From: Flavobacteriales bacterium | GTDB lineage: Bacteria > Bacteroidota > Bacteroidia > Flavobacteriales > Parvicellaceae | NCBI GenBank assembly: GCA_014239715.1 | Contig: JAAZYJ010000217.1 | Coordinates: forward strand, 1-20,766 | Length of the DNA stretch: 20,766 nt | Reading direction: 5' to 3' | In this document: positions 7,794 to 16,284 of the stretch, one piece after another | Numbering within the stretch: the stretch's first letter is position 1 | How the letters are laid out: each line of letters begins with the position of its first letter | Notes under the pieces: model-generated | Told to the model about the DNA's origin: nothing | The model's database searches: none | Seen by the model: only the letters and a program-made list of their open reading frames with translations | Made by a program: the position numbers and the translations under genes

Positions 7794-9519
7794 TCAAATC
7801 TTCCAATGCCTCCGCGTAATAACCACATTCTGTATAAAGCTGCTCCTGACTTCCGTGTCCAATAAAACGATCCGGAATGCCTAGTGCGTGAACTTTTTGT
7901 GAAAATCCATTGACATTCTTCCATGCCAAGACGGCGGAAGCCAAACCGCCACTCACAGCCCCATCTTCAAGTGTAATAATAATTTCATGATTGCTAAATG
8001 CATCTTGAAGCAACTCCTGATCGATAGGTTTCAAAGAGCATATGTCGTAATGCGAAAACTCATGGCCTTTTATTCGCACTTCTCGAACGAAATTCCCGGC
8101 AATGCCAATTGATATGACCGCTGTTTTTCCCGACCTGTGCAGCACCCTTCCTTTTCCCGCCTGCATTGCCCTTAGTGGCTGCTTCCATTCCAAAAACACT
8201 CCGCGCCCTCTAGGATATCGTATAACAACAGGCCCTTCCATATTCACGGCTGAACCTAGCATATCGCGTAGCTGTAGCTCGTTCATTGGAGCTAGTATAG
8301 TAAGATTTGGGATTGGACTCAGTAAAGCCAGATCAAAAGCTCCCTGGTGTGTTGCTCCATCATTTCCGGCTAGTCCTGCACGATCTACGCAAAAAATCAC
8401 ATGTAAGTTCTGAAGGGCAACATCGTGAATAACTTGGTCAATACCCCTTTGCAAAAATGTTGAATATATATTACAAAATGGTATCAAGCCGTTACGAGCC
8501 AGTCCCGCTGAAAATGTAACTGCATGCTGCTCGGCAATTCCAACATCAAAAAATCTATCCGGATAAATTTTTGAAAATTCAGTCATCCCTGATCCGGAGG
8601 CCATTGCAGGTGTGACCCCAACGATCTTGCTGTTCTCCGCGGCCAATTCTATCAATGTTTCACCAAAAACATCCTGATATTTTGGTGGAAGCAGGTCAGC
8701 AGCTCCTTGTCTTTCTCCTGTATCTTTATCGAATTTACCCGGCGCGTGCCAAACTGTTAAGTCTCCTTTTTCTGCTGGCACAAAACCATACCCTTTGACT
8801 GTCTTTACATGAATTACATGAATCCCTGTTGAATAATTCTTTTTGGAAAGCTCCTCGATTAACAGCGGTAACTGATGCCCATCAATTGGCCCATTATATT
8901 CAAACCCGAGTTCGGTAAACAGGTTTTCGTGCGGATCTATCTCCCTAAGGTGTTTTTCAATTGCTCCGACATTTTGATCAATGGACATACCATTGTCGTT
9001 TATGATAATGATCAGGTTCGCTTTGCTGATGGCGGCATTATTAAGAGCCTCGAATGCCATACCGCCGGTAAGTGCTCCATCCCCAATTATTGCTATATGC
9101 CTTCTGGCTTCTCCTTTTATTGCGCTCGCCTCGGCCATTCCCAGTGCTGCGGAAACAGACGTGGAAGAATGGCCACAACCAAAGGCATCAAATTCGCTTT
9201 CACTAATGCTGGGAAAACCTGATATCCCTCCCTTTTCCCGAATCGATTCAAACTCGTTTCTTCGTCCGGTTAATATCTTGTGCGCATAGGTTTGATGACC
9301 GACATCCCATACCACCTGGTCATACGGCGTGTCAAACACCCTATGTATTGCCACCGAAAGTTCGACCGCACCCATGCTTGCGCCAAAATGTCCCGGGTTC
9401 TCCGACATTACAGACACGATGGTTTTCCTGAGCTCCAAGCAAACCTCTTTCAATTCATCCATCGAAAGCTCTTTAAGCTGCTTCGGATGGTCTACCAATT
9501 GTTGAATAAGCGTTTTCAA
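7765..9519 (-). CDS. dxs: 1-deoxy-D-xylulose-5-phosphate synthase
   Basis: Dxs joins pyruvate and glyceraldehyde 3-phosphate to make DXP, the entry point of the MEP isoprenoid pathway and a precursor for thiamine and pyridoxal phosphate. Visible features: GHFGAS with His44, WDVGHQTYAHKILTGRR (71-87), the thiamine-diphosphate motif GDGALTGGMAFEALNNA (146-162) closing at NDN (174-176), HVKTVKGYGFVPAE (237-250), the catalytic Glu330 in VGIAEQHAVTF, and DRAGLAGNDGATHQG (379-393). At 584 residues it is about 35 shorter than E. coli Dxs. The loss lies mainly after NDNGMSIDQNVGA, in a region that is flexible in other Dxs proteins, and short forms occur in flavobacteria. The only start giving the family N-terminus is TTG at 9517-9519; an in-frame TGA lies three codons upstream and the next ATG would remove 19 conserved residues. 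A TACCTTTG box lies 7 bases before it. Confidence 0.96.
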   Translation of the reverse strand: MKTLIQQLVDHPKQLKELSMDELKEVCLELRKTIVSVMSENPGHFGASMGAVELSVAIHRVFDTPYDQVVWDVGHQTYAHKILTGRRNEFESIREKGGISGFPSISESEFDAFGCGHSSTSVSAALGMAEASAIKGEARRHIAIIGDGALTGGMAFEALNNAAISKANLIIIINDNGMSIDQNVGAIEKHLREIDPHENLFTELGFEYNGPIDGHQLPLLIEELSKKNYSTGIHVIHVKTVKGYGFVPAEKGDLTVWHAPGKFDKDTGERQGAADLLPPKYQDVFGETLIELAAENSKIVGVTPAMASGSGMTEFSKIYPDRFFDVGIAEQHAVTFSAGLARNGLIPFCNIYSTFLQRGIDQVIHDVALQNLHVIFCVDRAGLAGNDGATHQGAFDLALLSPIPNLTILAPMNELQLRDMLGSAVNMEGPVVIRYPRGRGVFLEWKQPLRAMQAGKGRVLHRSGKTAVISIGIAGNFVREVRIKGHEFSHYDICSLKPIDQELLQDAFSNHEIIITLEDGAVSGGLASAVLAWKNVNGFSQKVHALGIPDRFIGHGSQEQLYTECGYYAEALEDLIIRLSSPEA

Positions 9520-9526
9520 GACGCGT

Positions 9527-9534
9527 CAAAGGTA
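9527..9534 (-). promoter_or_regulatory. Candidate -7 box for dxs
   Basis: TACCTTTG (complement of 9527-9534) matches TAnnTTTG exactly and ends only 7 bases before the TTG start of dxs. If used, the transcript would begin about 2-3 nt before the start codon or be leaderless. No good TTG box lies 17-23 bp upstream. It would give dxs a promoter independent of the efflux operon 66 bp away. Confidence 0.4.
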
Positions 9535-9559
9535 AGAACAATTAAACTGAATTACCATT

Positions 9560-9582
9560 GATTTTTCCCCCTCGGAAAAATC
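9560..9582. terminator. Perfect 9-bp stem-loop after the RND permease gene
   Basis: GATTTTTCC (9560-9568), a five-base loop (9569-9573) and GGAAAAATC (9574-9582) form a perfect inverted repeat. It begins 3 bases after the permease stop codon (9586-9588) and ends about 40 bp before dxs. The T run is in the 5' arm and no U tail follows on either strand, so it is not a textbook intrinsic terminator. It may act as a 3'-end stabiliser or weak terminator separating the efflux operon from dxs. The terminator label is tentative. Confidence 0.4.
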
Positions 9583-9585
9583 TGA

Positions 9586-12500
9586 TCAAATCCCGCTTCT
9601 TAAGGTCCATCCGCCTAACTTAAACACCCACCGCTTCAACCTGAAGAGCAGATAATAAGTGACCGGAACCACAACAAGTGTTAAGAAAGTTGCAAAGGTC
9701 AAACCATAGATAATGGTCCAGCTCATAGGGCCAAAGAATATTACATTATCACCTCCGACAAAAATCTTCGGGTCATTGGTAGCAAACCATGAAACAAAAT
9801 CTATATTCAGGCCCGTTGCTAAAGGAAAAAGCCCCAATATAGTAGTGATCGCCGTTAACAAAACCGGCCTGAGTCTGGTTTGACCTCCTTTTATGATCGC
9901 CTGTTTCACTTCATCGACCGGGAGTTGCTCAGTTTCTGCAAGGCCCAGCTGTTCTTTTCGTTGTTTTCGCAACAAATTCGTATAATCGATGAGTACGATC
10001 GCATTATTGACAACTATTCCAGCCAGTGAAATAATGCCGATCATGGTCATTATGATAACAAAATCCTGTCGAAAAATAACGAGTCCAAGAAACACTCCCG
10101 TCAAACTAAGGATCACCGAAAGTAAAATTATTGCCGGCGCTGAGAAGGAATTGAACTGAGTAACGATAATCAATAATATCAGAAAAACTGCAATCAGCAG
10201 TGCGGTGCTTAGAAAGCTCATCTCTTTAGCTTGCTGCTCCATTTGTCCTGTAAATTTTGCTGCGAACCCATCGCCTGCAAATTCAGTTCCCGCGGCTGAG
10301 TTCAAAAATCGGCTGAGTTCTTTCTTCATTTTTTCAACAATTTCTGTTGGGTTTGCTCCTTCGAGAACACCTGAAGTGATTGTGATCATATCCTTCATGT
10401 TCTTCCGTTTCACTGAGCCATATGTAATGTGTTTCTTCGGAGCCCTAACAACTGACCTTATTGGTATACTCAGCTTTTTACCCCTATTGTTCATAAAGAT
10501 GATCTTCTGATCAAGCAGCGCGTCAATATCTCCCCTAAATTCTTTGCCAAACCTCAGGGCTACATCGTAATTCTTATCCCCTTTCTTGAACATGGCAATG
10601 TCCTTTCCAAAAAGAGATGTTCTTAACGACTGTGCGACCTGGCCGGTAGAGACACCGGCGGCATTTGCTTTTTCTTTGTCTACGATTATGGGAAGTTCGG
10701 CTTTACCTGTCTCTACATTCAGTTTCAGTTTTGCCACACCATCAACCGGATATAGCTCCAGGTGCTTTTTGACCGATTCGGCCTTATGAAGAAGCTCAAT
10801 ATACGGCAGGCCCGGCGGGCCAGTAATTTCAATGTTGACGGGCGGCTCCTGTGGTGGCCCTTCTTGGTTCTTGTCAGCGACAAGTTTAACGTCTGCACTG
10901 AATGGAGCATTCTTCACAGCAGCGTCCAACATTTTTTTGTAGTCGCTTGTCTTTCTTCCGTTTCTGTTCTTGAACTCGGCAAATGAAATCGTAATTCTGC
11001 CTTTGTGAGGAGTTGTCCCAAATTGAGGCCCGGCCATTGGGTCACTTGTGCCTTCTCCTACCTGCTCAATGATCGATTCAATAAATTTACCTTGATCAGT
11101 AGTATCCGTGCCTTCTGCCAGTTCTTTTGCAAAAAAATCGGATGTTACCTTATCAACAATTTTTTTGGCCTTCAAAGTAGTTTCATTCGTCCTGGTAATT
11201 TCAGTCCCGACAGGGTGTTCGATAAACACATTAATGTATTGCGGTTGATTTTCAGGGAAAAACAAGATTTTTGGCGGCAAAATATTCACCAAAACAAAAG
11301 ACAATATCAGCAACCCGAATGTCCCCAGCAAAACCCAGGCAGGCCGCCATCGCTTAAGGCTCTTTGCTAAAAAGTTAAAATACCTTCTTTCAAGGTATGG
11401 AAGAATTCTGTGCTGAAAAAACCGAGTGCCCGGTGAAAGCACGATCAGATTAAATACAGTAATGCCACCAACCAGGAGAAAAAAATTGCCCCAGCCAACA
11501 ACATCCATCATTTGCAGCAATATGCCAATTCCAATCCCTGCTGCACCTATTATCAAAGCCCTTTTCCCCTTAGGTTTTTTGGAGTCGACCCTCATAGCCA
11601 CTGCTGTTAACACCGGGTTAATTACCAATGCAACAAATAATGATGATCCCAAAACGATCATTAGTGTTATCGGAAGGTATTGCATGAATTCACCCATAAT
11701 TCCCGGCCAGAGAGCTAGGGGCACAAATGCGGCAAGTGTAGTAGCTGTTGAGGCAATGATCGGCCAGGCAACTTCCCCTACGCCCTTTTTGGCCGCTTCA
11801 ATCCCGGAATACCCCTCATCCATCCAGCGATAGATGTTCTCCACGACCACAATTCCATTATCTACCAGCATCCCAAGAGCGAGAACAGAAGAAAAGAGTA
11901 CCATGATATTTAGGGTCACGCCAAACATATTCAGTAATGCAAACGACATGAACATTGAAAGTGGAATAGCGATCCCTACGAACAATGCGTTTCGGGCACC
12001 AAGGAAAAAAAGCAATACCAGCACGACCAGAATCACGCCAAAAATGATCGAGTTTTCAAGATTGCTGACCTGATCCCTTATCTGAATACTCTGGTCATTT
12101 GTATAGGAGATCTCAATGTCTTTCGGCAACACTTTTAGCTCGGTCAAATTAGCAACTGTTCTCTTCACTTTATCCAATGCCTCAAGCAGATTTTCTCCTC
12201 CACGTTTTTGAACATCCAGCATTACAACCGGGTTGCCATTTTGCCGTGCATAGCTAGTTGTATCCGAATCGCCGAAATAAAGGTCTGCAACTTCATACAG
12301 GTGAACACTATTCCCTTCTTCACTTTTTACAACGAGACTATCGAACTGGTGAACCTTTTTAAACTTTTCACCCACAATGACCGCTTGATCGACACCATCA
12401 ATAGATAAGTTTCCTGCCCCCATGTTCATGTGTCCCTCACGTATTGCCCTCTCTATATCACCAAAACTTACTCTTTTTGCTTCTGCATCGTCTCGCCTGA

Positions 12501-13125
12501 TCTCAATATTAAGTTTCTGTTGCTGTACCCCCCTAATATTTACTTCCGAGATTGACTCAATAGATTCGATTTCTTCTTCAAGAAGCTCTGCTTTAGTGTT
12601 GAGTTTGTCAACCGGATAATCTCCGGATAAATTAATGTTCACCACAGGAAACTGAGTAATGTCCATCTTTTGAATTGTTGGTTCCGACGGCAGATCCTGA
12701 GGAAATTCTTTGTCCGATCTTGCCTCTTTTACCGCATTATCAACAAGCTCTTTTGCTTCATCGGGACCAATAACAAAATCAAACTTGACCTGAATGGATG
12801 CGTATCCTTGAATTGCCGTGGAATTGATCTCATCCACATTTTTGATCGTGTTGATCTCATTTTCAATCGGTCTGATTATTTTATCCTGAATGATCTCCGG
12901 TGAATTTCCAGGGTATGGAACTCCAACATATATTTCTGGAATTTGCACTTCGGGAAAGCTCTCCCTTGGCATGGAGATATAAGAAGCCAATCCTCCAATA
13001 ATGATGATCAGGAGTATGAGAAAAACAGTTTTTCTATTATTTACAGAAAGGGTAGATAATCCAAACTCTTTTTGATAATGCTTCTTGTCTTTCCGTTTAT
13101 TTTCTGAGGCATCCTGGTTCTCCAT
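9586..13125 (-). CDS. RND efflux transporter, inner-membrane permease subunit
   Basis: This is the proton-driven pump of a tripartite exporter (AcrB/HAE-like superfamily) in the inner membrane, 1179 residues against about 1050 for AcrB. Membrane segments: TM1 (33-50), TM2-TM6 (about 358-510), TM7 (about 595-615), TM8-TM10 (about 970-1050), TM11 (about 1088-1106) and TM12 (about 1135-1162); large periplasmic domains span 51-355 and 616-968. In TM4 the AcrB Asp-Asp pair reads Val-Asp422-Asn423 (LVDNGIVVVEN), and in TM10 the AcrB Lys position reads GIVVNNAIVLIDY. So it belongs to the VDN/NN class, not the AcrB DD/K class. Two additions stand out: a membrane hairpin at about 521-565 between TM6 and TM7, and an aromatic loop at about 1107-1134 before TM12. 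The ATG lies 2 bp after the adaptor stop. Substrate is unknown; the operon suggests toxic hydrophobic compounds. Confidence 0.95.
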   Translation of the reverse strand: MENQDASENKRKDKKHYQKEFGLSTLSVNNRKTVFLILLIIIIGGLASYISMPRESFPEVQIPEIYVGVPYPGNSPEIIQDKIIRPIENEINTIKNVDEINSTAIQGYASIQVKFDFVIGPDEAKELVDNAVKEARSDKEFPQDLPSEPTIQKMDITQFPVVNINLSGDYPVDKLNTKAELLEEEIESIESISEVNIRGVQQQKLNIEIRRDDAEAKRVSFGDIERAIREGHMNMGAGNLSIDGVDQAVIVGEKFKKVHQFDSLVVKSEEGNSVHLYEVADLYFGDSDTTSYARQNGNPVVMLDVQKRGGENLLEALDKVKRTVANLTELKVLPKDIEISYTNDQSIQIRDQVSNLENSIIFGVILVVLVLLFFLGARNALFVGIAIPLSMFMSFALLNMFGVTLNIMVLFSSVLALGMLVDNGIVVVENIYRWMDEGYSGIEAAKKGVGEVAWPIIASTATTLAAFVPLALWPGIMGEFMQYLPITLMIVLGSSLFVALVINPVLTAVAMRVDSKKPKGKRALIIGAAGIGIGILLQMMDVVGWGNFFLLVGGITVFNLIVLSPGTRFFQHRILPYLERRYFNFLAKSLKRWRPAWVLLGTFGLLILSFVLVNILPPKILFFPENQPQYINVFIEHPVGTEITRTNETTLKAKKIVDKVTSDFFAKELAEGTDTTDQGKFIESIIEQVGEGTSDPMAGPQFGTTPHKGRITISFAEFKNRNGRKTSDYKKMLDAAVKNAPFSADVKLVADKNQEGPPQEPPVNIEITGPPGLPYIELLHKAESVKKHLELYPVDGVAKLKLNVETGKAELPIIVDKEKANAAGVSTGQVAQSLRTSLFGKDIAMFKKGDKNYDVALRFGKEFRGDIDALLDQKIIFMNNRGKKLSIPIRSVVRAPKKHITYGSVKRKNMKDMITITSGVLEGANPTEIVEKMKKELSRFLNSAAGTEFAGDGFAAKFTGQMEQQAKEMSFLSTALLIAVFLILLIIVTQFNSFSAPAIILLSVILSLTGVFLGLVIFRQDFVIIMTMIGIISLAGIVVNNAIVLIDYTNLLRKQRKEQLGLAETEQLPVDEVKQAIIKGGQTRLRPVLLTAITTILGLFPLATGLNIDFVSWFATNDPKIFVGGDNVIFFGPMSWTIIYGLTFATFLTLVVVPVTYYLLFRLKRWVFKLGGWTLRSGI

Positions 13126-13127
13126 AA

Positions 13128-14300
13128 TCAGTTCTGGTTTTGTAATTCCTCAACTTCAAGACCATCGAAAACCGACTGACTTCCTTTGTCAATAACTTGG
13201 GCGCCCACCGACAACCCCCCTAATATTTCAGTCATGCCCTTGTAGGTCATCCCCGTTTCGACAGTTGTTGAACTTACTATGTAGTGGTTGTTTTTAGGTT
13301 TTGCGACAAATACAATGTCTGCCCCTTTTGAATCTTGGGTGATGGTACTTGAGGGAATGATAATAGCCGAGTCTTTTAAATAGTCCCGAATTTTAATTGT
13401 TGCAACCAAATTGGGAATGAATTTGTCGTTTTTCGGGAGCTCAACGCGCACTTTGATTGTTCTGTTGGCTGGATTAACAAACCTACCTACATGGCTGACC
13501 TTTAAGCTGTCTAAGTTCAGTTCGAGTGCGCTAAATGAAATCGAAGCAAAATTATCACGGTTAAGCTTGCTTAGATACACCTCTGAAATGTCTGCAGTAA
13601 CATAAGCCCTGTCCAAATTAATCAACCTTGCAACAGGCATGCCCGGGGTCGACATTTCTCCTACCACCGGCAAAAGTTCTTCAATGTATCCACTAAAAGG
13701 CGCCGTTAGAGTGGATTTTCCTGCTTGCGTATTAAGGGTTTTTAGTGTCTTCTGAAGGGTTTTAAGCTGAGCTTCTGCCTGTTTTAAATTGAATTCTGTT
13801 CCAACGCCTTGATCAAACAAGGACTTCTGCTTGGTATAATTGTACTCCGCCAATTCTATTTGCTCTTCAAGCTCCTTGATGTTTGAAGCGACCAGAGCAG
13901 CATCAAAAGTCGCGATAACTTGTCCTTTCTGAACCAGCTCGCCTTCTGATACATTTAATGATCTGACAATCCCTCCTACTTCCGGAATGAGTAATACATT
14001 TTGTTCGGATTCTACGTACCCTTGAGCAGAGAAGTAATGTTCAAATTTCACTGGTGATGTTGCAAATAATGTAACCTTGGGGTACACTACGTTCTTGGTT
14101 GTGTCCAAGGCAGCTAATTGGGCTTCGATCCTGTTTATCGAATCCTGGAATCTTGTTTTTTCTGTCCTTAACCAGTCGGCGTTCAAATTATTTAATCCCA
14201 CATCGCCTCCACAAGCAACGCCCAACAACGTGGTGGCTATATACAGGGTGGCAGTAGTAGTATTAATCTTCATTCTGAATTTTGAAATTCCCTTATTCAT
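13128..14300 (-). CDS. RND efflux periplasmic adaptor (membrane fusion protein)
   Basis: The adaptor bridges the permease and the TolC-like channel across the periplasm. The N-terminus has a hydrophobic stretch ending LLGVAC (Cys30), a probable but non-ideal lipobox (Gly rather than Leu at -3), so it is likely a lipoprotein. Then come half of a barrel-sandwich (about 100-135, PEVGGIVRSLNVSEGELVQKG), a helical hairpin (about 138-192, with KQKSLFDQGVGTEFNLKQAEAQ), the second half (about 197-230, LTAPFSGYIEELLPVVGE), a beta-barrel (about 231-305) and a membrane-proximal domain to 390. The ATG at 14298-14300 overlaps the tolC-like stop by 8 bases (ATGAATAA), favouring coupled translation. A second ATG at 14271-14273 would give a cleaner signal peptide (MKINTTTATLYIATTLLG) and cannot be excluded. 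Confidence 0.94.
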   Translation of the reverse strand: MNKGISKFRMKINTTTATLYIATTLLGVACGGDVGLNNLNADWLRTEKTRFQDSINRIEAQLAALDTTKNVVYPKVTLFATSPVKFEHYFSAQGYVESEQNVLLIPEVGGIVRSLNVSEGELVQKGQVIATFDAALVASNIKELEEQIELAEYNYTKQKSLFDQGVGTEFNLKQAEAQLKTLQKTLKTLNTQAGKSTLTAPFSGYIEELLPVVGEMSTPGMPVARLINLDRAYVTADISEVYLSKLNRDNFASISFSALELNLDSLKVSHVGRFVNPANRTIKVRVELPKNDKFIPNLVATIKIRDYLKDSAIIIPSSTITQDSKGADIVFVAKPKNNHYIVSSTTVETGMTYKGMTEILGGLSVGAQVIDKGSQSVFDGLEVEELQNQN

Positions 14301-15624
14301 TATTGATTAATTTATCTAGTTCTAATTTGGCTTTGAGCATTTCATAGGCGGAATTAATATAGTCAGACTGAGACCGTATTAGCTGATTTTCGACCTGTGT
14401 GAATTCTGTACTTGAAATGACCCCCTCTTTAAATTTTATTTGAGCGTTGTTCAATATTTTTTCAGCAATTAGCATGCTTTGCTGGTTTGAAAGCATCATA
14501 TCCCATGCTGCCTTTAGATTGACCTTAGCATTCATCACCTGCAGGGTTAGCCCTTCTTTAAGCGATCCGATAAGCAATTCTGTTTTCTCTCTCATTAGCT
14601 CAGCTTGTTTAACCTTAGCGTGTCGCTGTCCAGAACTAAAAATGGGGACATTCAGGTTCAACCCCCAAATATTAGCCGGATACCAGGGCTTGTTGTCAAA
14701 GAAGTCAAAGTCATTTCTGAAAGCTTGCTGTTGCGATTGAAAAAACGCACCTAAACTAGGGTAGCCGGCAGCTTGTTCATTCTTAATGTTTAGATTGTCC
14801 AGAATCAGCTGTGTTTCCAGAAGTTGAATGTCCAGGTGGTTTGACGATTCGAATTTTTTATCCAGGTATTTGTTTGGATCGAAATCATTGATGAAAGTAC
14901 CCAGGGAATCCGAAACAGCAATTTGTTCGTTCATTCCCAGCCCCATTTTCAATTTTAATAGCTCCGTGGCCAGTTCATTTTGCTTTCTGGCCAGAATAAG
15001 GTTGTTTTCAAGAATTGTGTAATTAAGTGACATCTGATCAGCCTCTGTTTGTTCCAGCACCTTTTCGTCGGCTAAAATCTGAATGTCAGAAGTAAGCTTC
15101 TTGAGTTTTACCTTTGTTTGTTCTAGGATCTCAATTTGTTTAGCAGAAACAACCACCATGTAGTAGGCCTCTTCTGCTTCCTCCTGTGCAATTTTTTCTG
15201 ACTTCTTCAGGCTTTGAGCGGACGCTTGACCAAACATTTGAATAGCTTTCAGCCCGATCAAATATCGGCCATCGAACAGGAGTTGAGAGATTGTGAGATT
15301 TGCAGAAGCGATATAGTCGGTTCCAAACTGAACGCCAACCATTTCACCCTCTGCTGCAAATGGATTGAAAGCCTGAGCCGGAATGACCTGAGTGGGTATA
15401 TCAACAAAGTGCTGAAATCCCGCTTCTAAATTTACCTGAGGCAAACCAATGGCTTTTGTTTCCCAGATTTTCCTATCCGTAATTTTAACATCTAACTGAG
15501 CGCTCTTTACCGTTGAGCTATTTTCCACAGCCAACTTTTTTGCACTCTCTAATGAATACGATTCCTGTCCGTTGATCAATCCACTCATTGCAAAAAAAGT
15601 AACTAGCAGCAGTAATTTTTTCAT
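14293..15624 (-). CDS. TolC-family outer-membrane efflux channel protein
   Basis: This is the outer-membrane channel of the tripartite pump. Residues 1-19 are a clear Sec signal peptide (MKKLLLLVTFFAMSGLINGQ) with no lipobox. The mature protein has the two OEP repeats: the first opens with SLESAKKLAVENSSTVKSA and contains GLPQVNLEAGFQ; the second contains AAGYPSLGAFFQSQQQAF and WGLNLNVPIFSSGQR. Long amphipathic helices with heptad-like Leu/Ala spacing (about 120-230 and 335-440) fit the periplasmic alpha-barrel. Length (443) is normal. The ATG lies 4 bp after the tetR stop, and the stop overlaps the adaptor start. All three pump parts are encoded together, so it is probably dedicated to this permease. 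Confidence 0.94.
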   Translation of the reverse strand: MKKLLLLVTFFAMSGLINGQESYSLESAKKLAVENSSTVKSAQLDVKITDRKIWETKAIGLPQVNLEAGFQHFVDIPTQVIPAQAFNPFAAEGEMVGVQFGTDYIASANLTISQLLFDGRYLIGLKAIQMFGQASAQSLKKSEKIAQEEAEEAYYMVVVSAKQIEILEQTKVKLKKLTSDIQILADEKVLEQTEADQMSLNYTILENNLILARKQNELATELLKLKMGLGMNEQIAVSDSLGTFINDFDPNKYLDKKFESSNHLDIQLLETQLILDNLNIKNEQAAGYPSLGAFFQSQQQAFRNDFDFFDNKPWYPANIWGLNLNVPIFSSGQRHAKVKQAELMREKTELLIGSLKEGLTLQVMNAKVNLKAAWDMMLSNQQSMLIAEKILNNAQIKFKEGVISSTEFTQVENQLIRSQSDYINSAYEMLKAKLELDKLINNE

Positions 15625-15628
15625 GGCT

Positions 15629-16255
15629 TTATTTATTAAAGAATAAATGATCTTTGCTAATTTTTTCAGTCAGGTATTTTACCCCTCGTTTGTTGGCGAC
15701 CCCAAGGATGTGATATCTCATTAACTCCAAATAAACCTGATAAAATGTAAACTTCCCTACTGGGAAAATTGCAGGATCGAAAATACAATCGATCTTCTGA
15801 ATGTACAGGTTTGAAATTATCTCCGGATTTAGGTCGTCTCTATAAATTCCTTCTCCTACACCTCTTTCCAGGTTTGACTTTACACATTCCAACACAAATC
15901 CTTCTTTATGATCAATGAAGACCTTCCAGGCATCAGGGTAATACTTTTCAAGATCATAGTGAATGGATGGATTCATCTTTTGAAGTTTCTTCGCAAGCAT
16001 TTCACTGATGATCATTAGTTCATCAATTGCATTCTCTGCTGAAGGCACTGCCTTTGCGATCACCTCTTTCTCAGCCACACACTGTGCTTCCATTATTTTA
16101 ACAACCAGATCTGATTTGTCCGTGACATGCTGATAAAGTGTTTTTTTAGAGATCTTTAGTTCTCTGGCAATATCATCCATGGTAACAGATTTTATACCAT
16201 AGCGCATAAAAACCATCGTGGTGTTCTCAATCAGATCTTCCAGTCGTTTGTTCAC
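15629..16255 (-). CDS. TetR/AcrR-family transcriptional regulator of the efflux operon
   Basis: This is a 208-residue one-component regulator. The N-terminal DNA-binding domain (about 5-52) has the TetR pattern: a helix ending FMRYGIKSVTMDDIA, then a helix-turn-helix RELKISKKTLYQHVTDKSDLV. The remainder is helical and divergent, as expected for the ligand-binding and dimerisation domain. The gene is first in the operon with tolC-adaptor-permease, which suggests it represses both itself and the pump and is released by a pump substrate. The start is GTG at 16253-16255, which gives the usual spacing to helix 1; the next in-frame ATG (residue 14) would cut into it. A TATATTTG box lies 5 bases upstream and a 29-bp palindrome lies 30 bp upstream. 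Confidence 0.93.
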   Translation of the reverse strand: MNKRLEDLIENTTMVFMRYGIKSVTMDDIARELKISKKTLYQHVTDKSDLVVKIMEAQCVAEKEVIAKAVPSAENAIDELMIISEMLAKKLQKMNPSIHYDLEKYYPDAWKVFIDHKEGFVLECVKSNLERGVGEGIYRDDLNPEIISNLYIQKIDCIFDPAIFPVGKFTFYQVYLELMRYHILGVANKRGVKYLTEKISKDHLFFNK

Positions 16256-16260
16256 GGCAG

Positions 16261-16268
16261 CAAATATA
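16261..16268 (-). promoter_or_regulatory. Candidate -7 box for the tetR-efflux operon
   Basis: TATATTTG (complement of 16261-16268) matches TAnnTTTG exactly and ends 5 bases before the GTG start of tetR, which would give a leaderless or nearly leaderless mRNA. Counting 33 bases back from a start site near 16255 lands inside the palindrome at 16285-16313, so a bound regulator would block the -33 region. No good TTTG -33 match is visible. Confidence 0.45.
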
Positions 16269-16284
16269 TAAAAACAAATACACA

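Noticed and set aside
11005..11370. Long open reading frame antisense to the RND permease gene
   Set aside because: It shadows a clear coding sequence, has no recognisable domain and no promoter. The same applies to other antisense frames in pepA, dxs, asnS and the adaptor gene.
16044..16057. GG-N10-GC spacing resembling a sigma-54 -24/-12 promoter (plus strand)
   Set aside because: It lies inside the tetR coding region, about 430 bp from the next plus-strand gene, and matches the consensus only partly (AGGCAC rather than TGGCAC). Chance is the simplest reading despite rpoN being nearby.
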